The notes: generated by a model not told the origin, from the letters alone. 64,000 bases of DNA from an uncultured Bacilli bacterium (GCA_934120715.1 CAKOUW010000006.1:1-64000); one strand, 5' to 3'. Counted from the stretch's first letter, positions 18,370 through 27,348 are shown. Translations and numbers: made by a program.

Positions 18370-19521
18370 ATGGATACAGATATACTATTAGATGATAAGA
18401 ATGTTATCGTAATGAAATTGCTTCATTATTTTATAACAGAAAAAAACTATAATCCAATTATTCTTCAAGGTGTTGACAATGAAATTTGGTTAGAAAATTT
18501 AAATGAAGACTATAAGGTTGTAAGAATTGTTTCTGAACATATTCATAATGATGAACAATTTGATTTTGATATATTTAAAACAAAAAGAATTATTAAAAAG
18601 ATAAAGAGAAAAACATTATCCTTTAACATGAATGTTTTAAGTATTTTTTTAAACTTAGGTGACAATGTTACTAAAGATTTAACTGCTAATAAAAATGCTT
18701 TATGTATTAAGATAGATAGTGAAAAAGACTTTAGTAAGGATAATAACTTAAAAACAATTTTCCCTGATTTGACTAAGAAATTAAATTACAAGGAAGATGG
18801 AGTAGAACTATTTGCTAAAATAACAAGTGACATTAATAATCATAATAAAGAAGATGCCAAAAAGATGGAAAAAGTATTTTCAAGTAAAAAACCAACTATT
18901 ACGTATGCTTTAATTATAATAAATGTATTATTATATTTTATTCCACTATTATTGGGCTTTCATGATGAACTTGTAAGTAAGTACTGCATTTTTGCTCCAA
19001 GTATTAGAAATGGTGAATATTACCGATTACTAACTGGAGCATTTATTCATGCTAATATATTACATCTAGGTTGCAACTGCTATGCTTTATATGTCTTAGG
19101 TACACAACTAGAAAGTTATCTTGGTAAAATAAAATACATAGTTATTTATATTTTATCAGCCATATCAGCTTCTTTATTCTCTATGATATTTGCTAAAAAC
19201 ACGGCTTCTGTTGGAGCAAGTGGTGCAATCTTTGGAATAATGGGAGCACTACTATGTTTTGGTTATTACTACCGCGTTTATCTAGGCAATGTATTAAAAA
19301 GTCAAATCATTCCATTAATAATATTCAACCTAATACTAGGATTCACCTTAAGCGGTATTGATAACTTTGCTCATATAGGCGGCCTTTTAGGTGGTATAGG
19401 AGTAACAATGGCCCTAGGTGTAGATGGTAAAAGTAAAAAATATGAGATTGTTAATGGTATTGTAATTACAACTATTTTTATAGCATTTGAAATATATATG
19501 GCTTTCATTTATGGAGCATAA
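18370..19521 (+). CDS. Rhomboid intramembrane serine protease, GluP/YqgP-like
   Basis: A 383-residue protein with a cytosolic N-terminal region of about 170 residues, as in YqgP/GluP, followed by six to seven membrane helices. The catalytic Ser284 lies in GASGAIFG and His335 in NFAHIGG. The loop 1 region (YYRLLTGAFIHANILHL) is conserved. It cleaves membrane-protein substrates within the bilayer; in B. subtilis the homologue helps quality control with FtsH. ATG 18370 follows TTAGGAGG; the TTTGG-proximal TATAAT at 18336-18341 is the likely -10. Confidence 0.92.
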   Translation: MDTDILLDDKNVIVMKLLHYFITEKNYNPIILQGVDNEIWLENLNEDYKVVRIVSEHIHNDEQFDFDIFKTKRIIKKIKRKTLSFNMNVLSIFLNLGDNVTKDLTANKNALCIKIDSEKDFSKDNNLKTIFPDLTKKLNYKEDGVELFAKITSDINNHNKEDAKKMEKVFSSKKPTITYALIIINVLLYFIPLLLGFHDELVSKYCIFAPSIRNGEYYRLLTGAFIHANILHLGCNCYALYVLGTQLESYLGKIKYIVIYILSAISASLFSMIFAKNTASVGASGAIFGIMGALLCFGYYYRVYLGNVLKSQIIPLIIFNLILGFTLSGIDNFAHIGGLLGGIGVTMALGVDGKSKKYEIVNGIVITTIFIAFEIYMAFIYGA

Positions 19522-19527
19522 AAGTTA

Positions 19528-19556
19528 TTGTAATTGAGATTAATAGATGATAAAAT
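19528..19556 (+). promoter_or_regulatory. Promoter of the ireB-ruvX operon
   Basis: TTGTAA (19528-19533), 17 bases, TAAAAT (19551-19556), 30 bases upstream of the ireB start. It overlaps the region just after the rhomboid stop. Confidence 0.5.
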
Positions 19557-19585
19557 AAAGGTATGATGTTATGTGAGGTGATGAT

Positions 19586-19837
19586 ATGCTACAAGATAAG
19601 ACAAGATTATTTAATGTTGACGAAATAAATGTCAAATCAACTAAGATAATGCTTGAAGAGGTCTATGACGCTTTAAAAGAGCGTGGTTATAATCCTAATA
19701 ATCAGATCGTAGGATATCTAATTAGTGGTGATCCTGGATATATTTCAAGTTATAAAGGAGCTAGAAATAAAATTCAAGAAATTGATAGAGCTAAAATAGT
19801 TGAAATACTTCTTCAAGAATTTCAAAGGCATGAGTAA
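19586..19837 (+). CDS. ireB: IreB-family regulatory phosphoprotein (UPF0297)
   Basis: An 83-residue homologue of IreB, the small substrate of the IreK Ser/Thr kinase in enterococci. The core VYDALKERGYNPNNQIVGYL and the following SGDPGYIS block are highly characteristic, and the length is typical. ATG follows TGAGGTGAT. Its stop overlaps the ruvX start by one base (TAATG). In B. subtilis the orthologue also sits beside ruvX. The N-terminal Thr region that is phosphorylated in Enterococcus is only partly conserved here. Confidence 0.92.
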   Translation: MLQDKTRLFNVDEINVKSTKIMLEEVYDALKERGYNPNNQIVGYLISGDPGYISSYKGARNKIQEIDRAKIVEILLQEFQRHE

Positions 19838-20253
19838 TGAAATATTTAGGATTAGATTTAGGAAGTAGAACCCTAGGAATATCAGTTAGTGATAACTTAG
19901 GAATATGCGCTACTAGTCTCAAAACAATACGTCATAATGAAGAATATGAAAAACTTTTAGAAGAAGTAAAAAAAATAGTTAGCGATTTACAAATCGATGG
20001 CATAGTATTAGGTTTTCCTAAAAATATGAATAATACAATAGGACCTAAAGGTGAACTTAGTTTAGAGTTCAAAAATAAACTGGAAGAAATATTAGATATT
20101 CCAGTCTACCTTGAAGATGAAAGACTAACAACCAAAAGTGCTACTGATTTATTAATAACCGCTAATGTATCACGAAAGAAAAGAAAAAAAGTTGTAGACA
20201 GCTTAGCCGCGACTATAATATTACAATCTTTTTTAGATAGGAAAGGAAAATAA
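19837..20253 (+). CDS. ruvX: Putative Holliday junction resolvase RuvX/YqgF
   Basis: A 138-residue RNase H-fold protein. Seen: LGLDLGSRTLGISVSD at the N-terminus with the first acidic residue, the VLGFPKNMNN loop, the EDERLTT block, and a C-terminal VVDSLAATIILQ helix with an acidic residue. The family processes pre-16S rRNA and/or DNA junctions. It overlaps ireB by one base and is followed after 4 bases by the DUF1292 gene, so these genes form one operon. Confidence 0.93.
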   Translation: MKYLGLDLGSRTLGISVSDNLGICATSLKTIRHNEEYEKLLEEVKKIVSDLQIDGIVLGFPKNMNNTIGPKGELSLEFKNKLEEILDIPVYLEDERLTTKSATDLLITANVSRKKRKKVVDSLAATIILQSFLDRKGK

Positions 20254-20257
20254 TTAT

Positions 20258-20566
20258 ATGGAACAAGAAAATCAAGAAATAAACAGTTCTTTTACAATGA
20301 TTGATCAAAATGGAGTAGAAAAGCAATATGATGTTCTTTTCACATTTGATAGTGAAGAGACAAATAAAAGTTATATAGCTTATACTGATAATACTAAAGA
20401 TGCTGAAGGAAAACTTTCTGTTTATGCATCAACTTATGATAAGAATGGTGACGATACCGAACTTAAGGCAATAGAAACCGAAAAAGAGTGGAAAATTGTC
20501 GAGACTGTTCTTCAATCATTACAAGAAGAAATAGCTAATAGTAAAAATGAAAATAATGAGCAATAG
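20258..20566 (+). CDS. DUF1292 family protein (YrzB-like)
   Basis: A 102-residue acidic protein. The core (ENGVEKQYDVLFTFDSEE-like strand, then KSYIAYTDNTKDAEGKLSVY) matches DUF1292, which is nearly always found beside ruvX and mltG in Firmicutes. No biochemical role is established for the family. ATG follows AGGAAAATA. The last 20 residues are Glu/Asn-rich and likely disordered. Confidence 0.88.
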   Translation: MEQENQEINSSFTMIDQNGVEKQYDVLFTFDSEETNKSYIAYTDNTKDAEGKLSVYASTYDKNGDDTELKAIETEKEWKIVETVLQSLQEEIANSKNENNEQ

Positions 20567-20597
20567 CTCTTATTTTTTAGTTAAATGAGGGAGAATT

Positions 20598-21668
20598 ATG
20601 ACGAAAAGAAGACGACCAAAGCCTCTACTAATAATAATAGTAGTAATCCTAATTATTATACTAACAGGCTTAATAACATACAATGTAATGATATCGCCAA
20701 TAGATAAAAGCAGTAAAGCTGATATTGAAGTGGTAGTACCACCAGGAACTAATACTACCAAAATTGGTAAAATACTAAAGGAAAAACATTTAATTAGAAG
20801 TGCAACTTTCTTTAAAGTATATATAAAACTAAATAATATAAAATCATTAAAAGCATCCACATACACCTTAAAAAAGAGTATGACACTAAATGAAATAATA
20901 ACAGTATTAGAAAAAGGAAACTCATATAATCCTGATACTATAAAACTAACTTTTAAAGAAGGAAAAAGAGTAACCGATTATATCAAAACGATTGCTAGTA
21001 ATACTAATCACACTGAAGAAGAAATATTAGCCCAGTTTAATGATATCGATTATATAAAAGAGTTAACTAAAAAATATTGGTTTCTAACAGAAGAAATTTT
21101 AGATCCTAATATTTATTATCCACTTGAAGGATATCTTCATCCAGATACATATTACTTTAAAAATAAAGATGTTGATATAAAAACAATTATTGAAACTATG
21201 TTAAGCGAAACTGAAGAAATATTATCAAAATATAAGAATGAAGTCGGCCAAAATATCAATAAGTATATAATAATGGCCTCTATGGTAGAGTTAGAAGGAA
21301 CAAATACTACTAATCGCAAGATGATAGCTGGTATTTTCAACAATAGATTAGCCCAAAACATGAACCTAGGCTCTGATGTTACAACGTATTATGCCCTACA
21401 GCACCCAATGACCTCTGACTTAACAGTTGCTGAGTTCAATACTGATAATCCTTATAACACTAGGTCAAAATCAATGGCCGGTAAAATGCCAATAGGAGCC
21501 ATCTGTAACCCAAGCATTTCAAGTATTGAGGCCAGTGTTAATCCAACTCCAAGTGATTACTTATATTTTGTTGCTGATAAACATGGTGATATATTTTATA
21601 CAAAGACCTTACAAGAACATAATAAAAAAGTAAAAGAAATAAAAGAAAAAGGTGATTGGATATGGTAG
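20598..21668 (+). CDS. mltG: Endolytic murein transglycosylase MltG
   Basis: A 356-residue membrane-anchored enzyme that cuts nascent glycan strands and so sets their length. One helix (about 9-31) is followed by a LysM-like domain (about 42-105) and the YceG catalytic domain. The catalytic glutamate is Glu231 in ASMVELEG; NLGSDVTTYYAL and the C-terminal MPIGAICNPS and YFVADKHG blocks are conserved. ATG follows TGAGGGAG. It overlaps trmR by 7 bases. Confidence 0.95.
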   Translation: MTKRRRPKPLLIIIVVILIIILTGLITYNVMISPIDKSSKADIEVVVPPGTNTTKIGKILKEKHLIRSATFFKVYIKLNNIKSLKASTYTLKKSMTLNEIITVLEKGNSYNPDTIKLTFKEGKRVTDYIKTIASNTNHTEEEILAQFNDIDYIKELTKKYWFLTEEILDPNIYYPLEGYLHPDTYYFKNKDVDIKTIIETMLSETEEILSKYKNEVGQNINKYIIMASMVELEGTNTTNRKMIAGIFNNRLAQNMNLGSDVTTYYALQHPMTSDLTVAEFNTDNPYNTRSKSMAGKMPIGAICNPSISSIEASVNPTPSDYLYFVADKHGDIFYTKTLQEHNKKVKEIKEKGDWIW

Positions 21669-22258
21669 ATAACTATGAAATTATAAGCTCCATGCGTGAA
21701 TATGCCGATCAAAATAATGTACCAATAATTTTAAATGATAGTCTAGAATATCTAATTGAATACATTAAAAAAAATGATATTAAAAATGTCCTAGAAATAG
21801 GAACAGCCATTGGTTATTCAGCAATTATGATGGCCTTATCTAAAAATGATTTAACTATAACTACTATAGAACGTGATGAAAAAAGATATTTAGAAGCCAT
21901 AAAAAACATAAAAAAAGCCTCATTAGAAGACAGAATAACCCTTATCTATAGTGATGCAGAAGAAGTTAATATAGATGAAACTTTTGATTTAATTTTTATT
22001 GATGCTTCAAAATCTCAAAATATTAAATTCTTCGAAAAATTCTCTAAAAACTTATCATCAAAGGGAACCATTATAACAGATAATATTAATTTCCATGGCC
22101 TAACAGGAAAAAAAGAATCAGAAATAGAAAGCCGAAATTTACGAGGCTTAGTACGAAAGATAAATGCCTATATTGACTACTTAAAAACAAATCCCAATTT
22201 TCATACTGAGTTTTTAAATATAGGTGATGGTCTTTCTATAAGTATAAAAAATAATTGA
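21662..22258 (+). CDS. trmR: tRNA 5-hydroxyuridine O-methyltransferase TrmR
   Basis: A 198-residue SAM-dependent O-methyltransferase of the YrrM type. The SAM motif I is VLEIGTAIGYSA, with IERDE for the ribose-binding acid and FDLIFIDASKSQ further on. In B. subtilis TrmR methylates 5-hydroxyuridine at tRNA position 34 to 5-methoxyuridine. The assignment is strengthened by the two U32 genes that follow. I take ATG 21662 behind AAAGGTGA, rather than a TTG two codons earlier. It starts inside mltG. Confidence 0.9.
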   Translation: MVDNYEIISSMREYADQNNVPIILNDSLEYLIEYIKKNDIKNVLEIGTAIGYSAIMMALSKNDLTITTIERDEKRYLEAIKNIKKASLEDRITLIYSDAEEVNIDETFDLIFIDASKSQNIKFFEKFSKNLSSKGTIITDNINFHGLTGKKESEIESRNLRGLVRKINAYIDYLKTNPNFHTEFLNIGDGLSISIKNN

Positions 22259-22269
22259 AAGAAGAATTT

Positions 22270-23133
22270 ATGAAAGTACTAATAGAACCCAAAACAAAAA
22301 CAGAAATATATAAAAATAATGTTGATGGCTTAATAATCTCTTTAAAAGATTATGCTGTACAAAGTGAAGTATACTACACTAAAGAAGAAATAAAAAAATT
22401 AAGAGAAGAAAATAAAGATTTAGAGATATTTGTAAATATTAATAAGAATTTTTTTAATCACGAAATAGAAGACTTAAAACAAGTACTTATCTACTTAGAT
22501 GAATTAAATTTGAATGGTCTTCTTTTTTATGATCTTGCTATTTTAGAACTAAAAGAAGAACTTAATTTAAAAACTGACTTAGTATGGTACGGTACTTATA
22601 TGGTTACTAATTATAAGACTTGTAACTACTATTATGATAAAGGTGTAAAATATGCTATCTTAAGTAAAGAGATAACTAAAGAAGAAATAATAGAAATCTT
22701 AAATAAGAGTAAAATTATCTCAATGATAGAAATAATTAGTCTTCCAACAGTAGCCTTTTCTAAGAGAAAATTAATAACTAATTACTATAAAAATTTATCT
22801 AAACATCCTAAGGAAAAATTAACTGTTGTAGAAAGATTAACTCAAGATGAATATGAATTGAAAGAAGAACCAGCTGGTACAGGTTTTATTTCTAAGAAGA
22901 TAACTAATGGTACTAGTGTTATAAAAGACTTATATGAAAACAAAGCTGGCTATATAATAATAAAAGAATATGGTCTTGACGTAATAGACTTTAATGAACT
23001 ATTAAAAGATCTAAAAGCCTATCTAAAAAATGGTTGTAGTGATTCATCATTTATAAAAAAATATGAAATATTAGGCGACAATACTAATTTCTTTTATACT
23101 GAAACATTCCATCGCGTAAAGAAAAGTAGGTGA
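22270..23133 (+). CDS. U32-family protein TrhP1/YrrN-like
   Basis: A 287-residue divergent member of the peptidase U32 fold, matching the shorter first gene of the trhP1-trhP2 pair. Those proteins, with prephenate as source, make 5-hydroxyuridine in tRNA. A TIM-barrel-like pattern is visible (GLIISLKDYAVQ, then FVNIN, LLFYDLAIL, DLVWYGTYMVTNY). The cysteine cluster of the longer U32 protein is absent, as in YrrN. ATG 22270 follows GAAAGAAG. The gap to trhP2 is 4 bases. Confidence 0.82.
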   Translation: MKVLIEPKTKTEIYKNNVDGLIISLKDYAVQSEVYYTKEEIKKLREENKDLEIFVNINKNFFNHEIEDLKQVLIYLDELNLNGLLFYDLAILELKEELNLKTDLVWYGTYMVTNYKTCNYYYDKGVKYAILSKEITKEEIIEILNKSKIISMIEIISLPTVAFSKRKLITNYYKNLSKHPKEKLTVVERLTQDEYELKEEPAGTGFISKKITNGTSVIKDLYENKAGYIIIKEYGLDVIDFNELLKDLKAYLKNGCSDSSFIKKYEILGDNTNFFYTETFHRVKKSR

Positions 23134-23137
23134 TACT

Positions 23138-24325
23138 ATGGAAAAAATAGAATTATTAGCCCCATCAGGAGATTTAAACAGATTAAAAATAGCTATCCTT
23201 TATGGAGCTGATGCCATATATATTGGTGGAAAAGATTTTAATCTAAGATCTAATGCCATTAACTTTACAATAGATGAAATAAGAGAAGCCTGTTCTTTTG
23301 CTCATAAATATAATAAAAAAGTCTACCTAACCCTAAATATCTTTTTCCATAATGAAGATACAGAAAATATAGAAGAATATATAAAAAAAGTAGTTGACTG
23401 TAAAATAGATGCTTTTATTGTAAGTGATCCTTATATAATATCCTATATAAAAGACAATTATCCATCAGTTGAAGTACACCTATCAACCCAAAACTCAACT
23501 ACTAATTATAAAGCTGTTGAATACTTTAAAAAAGAAAGAGTAGATAGAGTTGTTTTAGCAAGAGAATTATCTAAAGATGAAATAAAAGAAATAATTGATA
23601 AGACTGGACTAGATATAGAAGTATTTATACATGGTGCTATGTGTACATGCCTAAGTGGTAGATGTGCTCTTTCTAATTATATAACTAGAAGAGATGCCAA
23701 CAGAGGTGGTTGTGCCCAAGTATGCCGTTTTAATCTACAAACAAATGAAGAAAAAGATTTCACAATGGCCTCAAAAGACTTAAATATGACTACTCATATA
23801 AAAGATTTAATTGAAATAGGCGTTAGAAGTCTTAAAATAGAAGGAAGAATGCGTTCACCTTATTACATCGCAACCGTTATATCTACATATAGAAAGATAA
23901 TTGATTCATATTATGATAATAGCCTAACAGAAGAAAAATTAGCTGAATACAATGAACGACTAAAAGTAGTAGCCAACCGTGCCTCATCAACTCACTTTTT
24001 CACCAAAGAAGCAGATGAGACTGATCAATACTTTAGTGGTCGAAATGAATTCTCTAATCAAGACTATCTAGGCCTAATAATTGATTATGATAACGCCAAT
24101 AAATGTCTAGTTTTAAAAGAACGTAATTATTTTAAAGTGGGAGATAAAGTCGAAATATTTACCCCAGACTTTAAATTTTATAATTATACAGTAGAAAAAA
24201 TTTATGATGAAAATATGAATTCATTAGATGTTGCTAGACATCCAGAACAAATATTAAAACTACCATTTAAGGAAAGTTTGCCCCAATATTCAATGATTAG
24301 AATGCTAGAAAAAAAAGAAGACTAA
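23138..24325 (+). CDS. U32-family tRNA hydroxylation protein TrhP2/YrrO
   Basis: A 395-residue U32 protein. It starts with ELLAPSGDLNRLKIAILYGADA and carries the family signature FIHGAMCTCLSGRCALSNYI followed by GGCAQVCR, whose cysteines can bind an iron-sulphur cluster. Its length and the partner gene upstream match TrhP2, which with TrhP1 hydroxylates uridine 34 before TrmR methylates it. A collagenase-type protease label is an old family name and is unlikely here. ATG follows AGGTGATACT. Confidence 0.92.
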   Translation: MEKIELLAPSGDLNRLKIAILYGADAIYIGGKDFNLRSNAINFTIDEIREACSFAHKYNKKVYLTLNIFFHNEDTENIEEYIKKVVDCKIDAFIVSDPYIISYIKDNYPSVEVHLSTQNSTTNYKAVEYFKKERVDRVVLARELSKDEIKEIIDKTGLDIEVFIHGAMCTCLSGRCALSNYITRRDANRGGCAQVCRFNLQTNEEKDFTMASKDLNMTTHIKDLIEIGVRSLKIEGRMRSPYYIATVISTYRKIIDSYYDNSLTEEKLAEYNERLKVVANRASSTHFFTKEADETDQYFSGRNEFSNQDYLGLIIDYDNANKCLVLKERNYFKVGDKVEIFTPDFKFYNYTVEKIYDENMNSLDVARHPEQILKLPFKESLPQYSMIRMLEKKED

Positions 24326-24331
24326 TTCCTC

Positions 24332-24360
24332 TTGCAAAAAAAAGATACATATACTAGAAT
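24332..24360 (+). promoter_or_regulatory. Promoter of the gene at 24388
   Basis: TTGCAA (24332-24337), 17 bases, TAGAAT (24355-24360), just after the trhP2 stop codon. Confidence 0.5.
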
Positions 24361-24387
24361 AACAACTACAGTGAGAGGAGTGAAACA

Positions 24388-24723
24388 ATGGCTAGATATT
24401 ACAGAGTAGGATTATATAAAGAGCCAGACAATTCAGTAAAATTAAAAGATTTAAAAGAAAGCGTAAAAACAGGAGATATTATTGTTCAAGATAACACAAC
24501 ATATGCTAAAGAAATTACCACTAAATTAAAATTTCCTATTTATAGTAGTAATGATAAAGTAGGAACAAAATCAGGATACTACGTAAAAGACAGTGACTTA
24601 ATAGATGAAAATATTGTTACTAATAAGGAATTAAACGATTATATTAACAAAGTAAGTAATGGATATAATCCTGTTGGTTCTACCAATCCAACTAGTAAGA
24701 CATACCAAAAAACAAAAAAATAA
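24388..24723 (+). CDS. Small protein of unknown function
   Basis: A 111-residue soluble, lysine-rich protein with no family I recognise. Residues 1-75 alternate short strands and charged turns (YYRVGLYKEPDN, then GDIIVQDNTTYAKE), and the last 20 residues are Asn/Thr/Lys-rich and likely flexible. ATG follows a strong GAGAGGAG. It has its own promoter and is followed after 27 bases by the dGTPase-like gene, so the two are probably co-transcribed. This pair stands where udk lies in B. subtilis, between yrrO and greA. Confidence 0.78.
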   Translation: MARYYRVGLYKEPDNSVKLKDLKESVKTGDIIVQDNTTYAKEITTKLKFPIYSSNDKVGTKSGYYVKDSDLIDENIVTNKELNDYINKVSNGYNPVGSTNPTSKTYQKTKK

Positions 24724-24750
24724 TTTATTAAAATAAATTGAGGTTGATAT

Positions 24751-25878
24751 ATGAAAAGTAATTTAGAAGAAGCAAGAAAAAACTTTTTACTCTATGAGGA
24801 AAATCTAAGCGCTTTAGCAACTAAAAGTAATAAGGCTATTAGACTAAATAAAGAGGAGTCTGATATTAGGACACCATTTTCAAGAGATACTGATAGAATT
24901 ATAAATTCCCTAAGTTATACTAGATATCTAGATAAGACCCAAGTCTTTTCCTACAAAGAAAATGATCATATTTCTAAAAGAATGACTCATGTCCAACTAG
25001 TAAGTAAAATTGCCAGAACAATAGGAAGAGCTCTAAACCTGAATACAGATTTAATAGAAGCAATTGCTTTAGGACACGATATAGGACATACACCATTAGG
25101 TCATACTGGAGAATCAATTTTAAATGAAATATCAAAACGTGAATTAGGAGAATATTTTGCCCATAATATTCAAAGTGTTAGAGAATTAATGATTGTTGAA
25201 AATAATGGTAGAGGTCTAAATCTTACTATTCAAGTCTTAGATGGAATTATGTGTCATAATGGTGAAATACTAAGTAGTAAGTATGAACCAGTATCTAAAA
25301 CAGAAAAAGATGTTCTAGAAAACTACAATCTTGCTTATAGAGATCTACAATTAGTAAATAAAATTCCCCCAATGACCCTAGAAGGATGCATAGTAAGAAT
25401 AAGTGATATTATTGGTTATATTGGACGAGATATAGAAGATGCTATTAACATTGGTGTTTTAAAAAAAGAAGATCTACCTAAACAAATTACTGAAATACTA
25501 GGATCAACTAACAAAGAAATAATTAATACAATTATCTTAGATATAATAGATAATAGTATGAATAAACCATATCTTAAATTAAGTGATGATATATATAATG
25601 CCATACTATTATTAAAAAAATTTAACTATCAAAATATTTATAGTAAAAGTCTAACTAAAGAAGAAATAGAATATTATCGCCTAGGAATGAATAATTTATA
25701 TAGTAAATATTTAAATGATATAATTAATCAGAATAAAAATAGTATTATCTTTAAAATATTCTTAGACTCCCAAGACAAATCATATTTAGAAAAAACATCT
25801 GATAAAAGAAAAGTAATAGACTTTATATCAGGAATGACAGATGACTTTTTTAAAGAAGAAATAGAACGCCTAAATTAA
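24751..25878 (+). CDS. dGTPase-like HD-domain triphosphohydrolase
   Basis: A 375-residue HD-superfamily protein. The order is RTPFSRDTDRI, then YTRYLDKTQVF, then the metal-binding His80 (RMTHVQLV) and His109-Asp110 (ALGHDIGHTPLGHTGE), then ISDIIGYIGRDIEDA with the last acidic ligand. This is the layout of deoxynucleoside triphosphate triphosphohydrolases (Dgt), which split dNTPs to deoxynucleoside and tripolyphosphate. The exact nucleotide preference is not readable. Start ATG 24751 has a TTGAGGTTGAT site. The C-terminal part (from about 240) diverges. Confidence 0.88.
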   Translation: MKSNLEEARKNFLLYEENLSALATKSNKAIRLNKEESDIRTPFSRDTDRIINSLSYTRYLDKTQVFSYKENDHISKRMTHVQLVSKIARTIGRALNLNTDLIEAIALGHDIGHTPLGHTGESILNEISKRELGEYFAHNIQSVRELMIVENNGRGLNLTIQVLDGIMCHNGEILSSKYEPVSKTEKDVLENYNLAYRDLQLVNKIPPMTLEGCIVRISDIIGYIGRDIEDAINIGVLKKEDLPKQITEILGSTNKEIINTIILDIIDNSMNKPYLKLSDDIYNAILLLKKFNYQNIYSKSLTKEEIEYYRLGMNNLYSKYLNDIINQNKNSIIFKIFLDSQDKSYLEKTSDKRKVIDFISGMTDDFFKEEIERLN

Positions 25879-25928
25879 AAGTATAAAGATAAAATATATA
25901 GTTAAATATCTAACATCACTAACATAAT

Positions 25929-25957
25929 TTGACAAAAAGCATTAAATGTGGTACAAT
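25929..25957 (+). promoter_or_regulatory. Promoter of the gene at 25984
   Basis: Perfect TTGACA (25929-25934), 17 bases, TACAAT (25952-25957). One of the clearest promoters in the window. Confidence 0.75.
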
Positions 25958-25983
25958 ATCCACACTTTTAAGGAGGCAAAAAA

Positions 25984-26673
25984 ATGGAAGTATGGGATAA
26001 AAAAGATAATGAATACATAAAAAAATATGAAGTAGTAAATGGTAATGGTGGAAAGCAATCCATTAGATTAACTTTTGCTAATGGAGAATCATATACTGTT
26101 GCCTATTCTGATGAATTAGAAAAAAAGCTATCTATTATAATGGAAAAACAATTTGCTATAGCAAAAGAAGAGGGAAAAACTAAAAGGGCACAGAGAGTAT
26201 ATAGTGCTAGTAAGGGTGTAGGAATTGCTGCTGCAATAGTTACTGGATTTTCAGGCCTTGCAGGTTTAACCAGCGATATTATTGGCTTAGAAGTAGCAAC
26301 TGCCGCCCCAGCAATAATAGGCGGAGGAGCTGTGAGTTTGGTAGGAGCTATAGCATTTGGAGTAGCTAAAAGGAAAAAAGCAAAAGAAGCCAATTTGGTT
26401 AATCTAAGAGATGAAAATAAGACTGTCCTAGATGGTATTAATAAAGGATCAGCAACCACAAGTAAATATCCATTTATCGGAAAAAAACTAGACAAAGGTC
26501 AAGAACCATTTAGTATAGCTAGCATGGAACAAAACGGTATGGATATTAAAGATTTATCCAAGGCAATATCTACTAGAAAACAAGAGTTATATATATATAA
26601 GATAACTAGTTCTAGTATTGATGAAATAGAAAAGAAAGCTCGTCAATATACTAAAAAGAAAAAAAATACATAA
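25984..26673 (+). CDS. Two-helix membrane protein of unknown function
   Basis: A 229-residue protein I do not recognise. A soluble N-terminus (1-70) contains a beta-rich GKQSIRLTFANGESYTV stretch. Two Gly/Ala-rich membrane helices (about 72-95 and 100-124) follow, then a basic KRKKAKEAN turn and a lysine-rich cytosolic tail ending in KKKKNT. ATG lies behind AAGGAGGC, and its own strong promoter suggests notable expression. Confidence 0.8.
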   Translation: MEVWDKKDNEYIKKYEVVNGNGGKQSIRLTFANGESYTVAYSDELEKKLSIIMEKQFAIAKEEGKTKRAQRVYSASKGVGIAAAIVTGFSGLAGLTSDIIGLEVATAAPAIIGGGAVSLVGAIAFGVAKRKKAKEANLVNLRDENKTVLDGINKGSATTSKYPFIGKKLDKGQEPFSIASMEQNGMDIKDLSKAISTRKQELYIYKITSSSIDEIEKKARQYTKKKKNT

Positions 26674-26705
26674 AAAAATTCTTCCTACAGATAATATTTT
26701 TGATA

Positions 26706-26734
26706 TTGCTAAAACAAAAAAAGTGTGATATACT
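26706..26734 (+). promoter_or_regulatory. Promoter of greA
   Basis: TTGCTA (26706-26711), 17 bases, TATACT (26729-26734). The leader to greA is about 50 bases and shows no clear riboswitch structure. Confidence 0.6.
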
Positions 26735-26790
26735 TTGGCAAGTTGAGTTCATATAAGGCTCACAATTAAACATTATAATGAGGTGATAAA

Positions 26791-27261
26791 ATGGGAAATA
26801 AAAATACAGTTTATTTAACCAAGGAAGGATTACAAGAACTAAAAGATGAACTTGATAATCTTATAAATGTTAGAAGACCTGAAAATATAGTAGCTATAAA
26901 AGAAGCTAGATCATTAGGCGATTTATCAGAAAATGCTGAATATGATGCAGCACGTAATGAACAAGCTCAAATAGAAGCACGAATAAAGCAATTAGAAAAA
27001 ATGTTAGAAAACGCTGAAATTATTTCAGAAACATCAACAGATCAAGTAGGAATTGGTAACACAGTCTCAATCAAATATGTTGATGATGATGAAGAAGATG
27101 AATATAAAATAGTTGGTTCTCAAGAAGCAGACCCATTCGAAAGCAAAATTTCAAATGAAAGCCCAATTGCTAAAGCACTACTAAATCATAAAGTTGGTGA
27201 CTTAGTAACAGTTAATAGTCCAAATGGATCATATGAAGTAGAAATAATTGAAATTAAATAA
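26791..27261 (+). CDS. greA: Transcription elongation factor GreA
   Basis: A 156-residue transcript-cleavage factor. The N-terminal coiled coil carries the acidic tip (GDLSENAEYDAA) that enters the RNA polymerase secondary channel. The C-terminal FKBP-like domain contains the SIKYVDDDEEDEYKIVGSQE and PIAKALLNHKVGD blocks. Length and order are canonical. ATG follows ATGAGGTGAT. As in B. subtilis it lies downstream of the trmR-trhP genes, though with extra genes between. Confidence 0.97.
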   Translation: MGNKNTVYLTKEGLQELKDELDNLINVRRPENIVAIKEARSLGDLSENAEYDAARNEQAQIEARIKQLEKMLENAEIISETSTDQVGIGNTVSIKYVDDDEEDEYKIVGSQEADPFESKISNESPIAKALLNHKVGDLVTVNSPNGSYEVEIIEIK

Positions 27262-27286
27262 AAAAATATAAAACGACAAAATATTT

Positions 27287-27348
27287 AATAAAGATAGTCT
27301 ATATTAATACATATAGGAGATATATGTATGAAAAAGGCTATCTTTATT
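27287..27348 (+). promoter_or_regulatory. Nested hairpin over the sortase ribosome binding site and start
   Basis: An outer perfect 11-bp inverted repeat (27287-27297 with 27338-27348) surrounds an inner 8-bp one (ATACATAT 27307-27314 with ATATGTAT 27322-27329). The GGAG site (27316-27319) is in the inner loop, and two bases of the start ATG lie in the inner stem. The outer right arm lies inside the coding region and is followed by a T-run. It could sequester the ribosome binding site or act as an attenuator. The stems are AT-rich, so chance is possible. Confidence 0.35.

Noticed and set aside
26735..26790. Riboswitch or T-box in the greA leader
   Set aside because: The leader is only about 50 bases, and the single short GAG/CTC pairing is too weak. 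No T-box or anti-terminator element is present.
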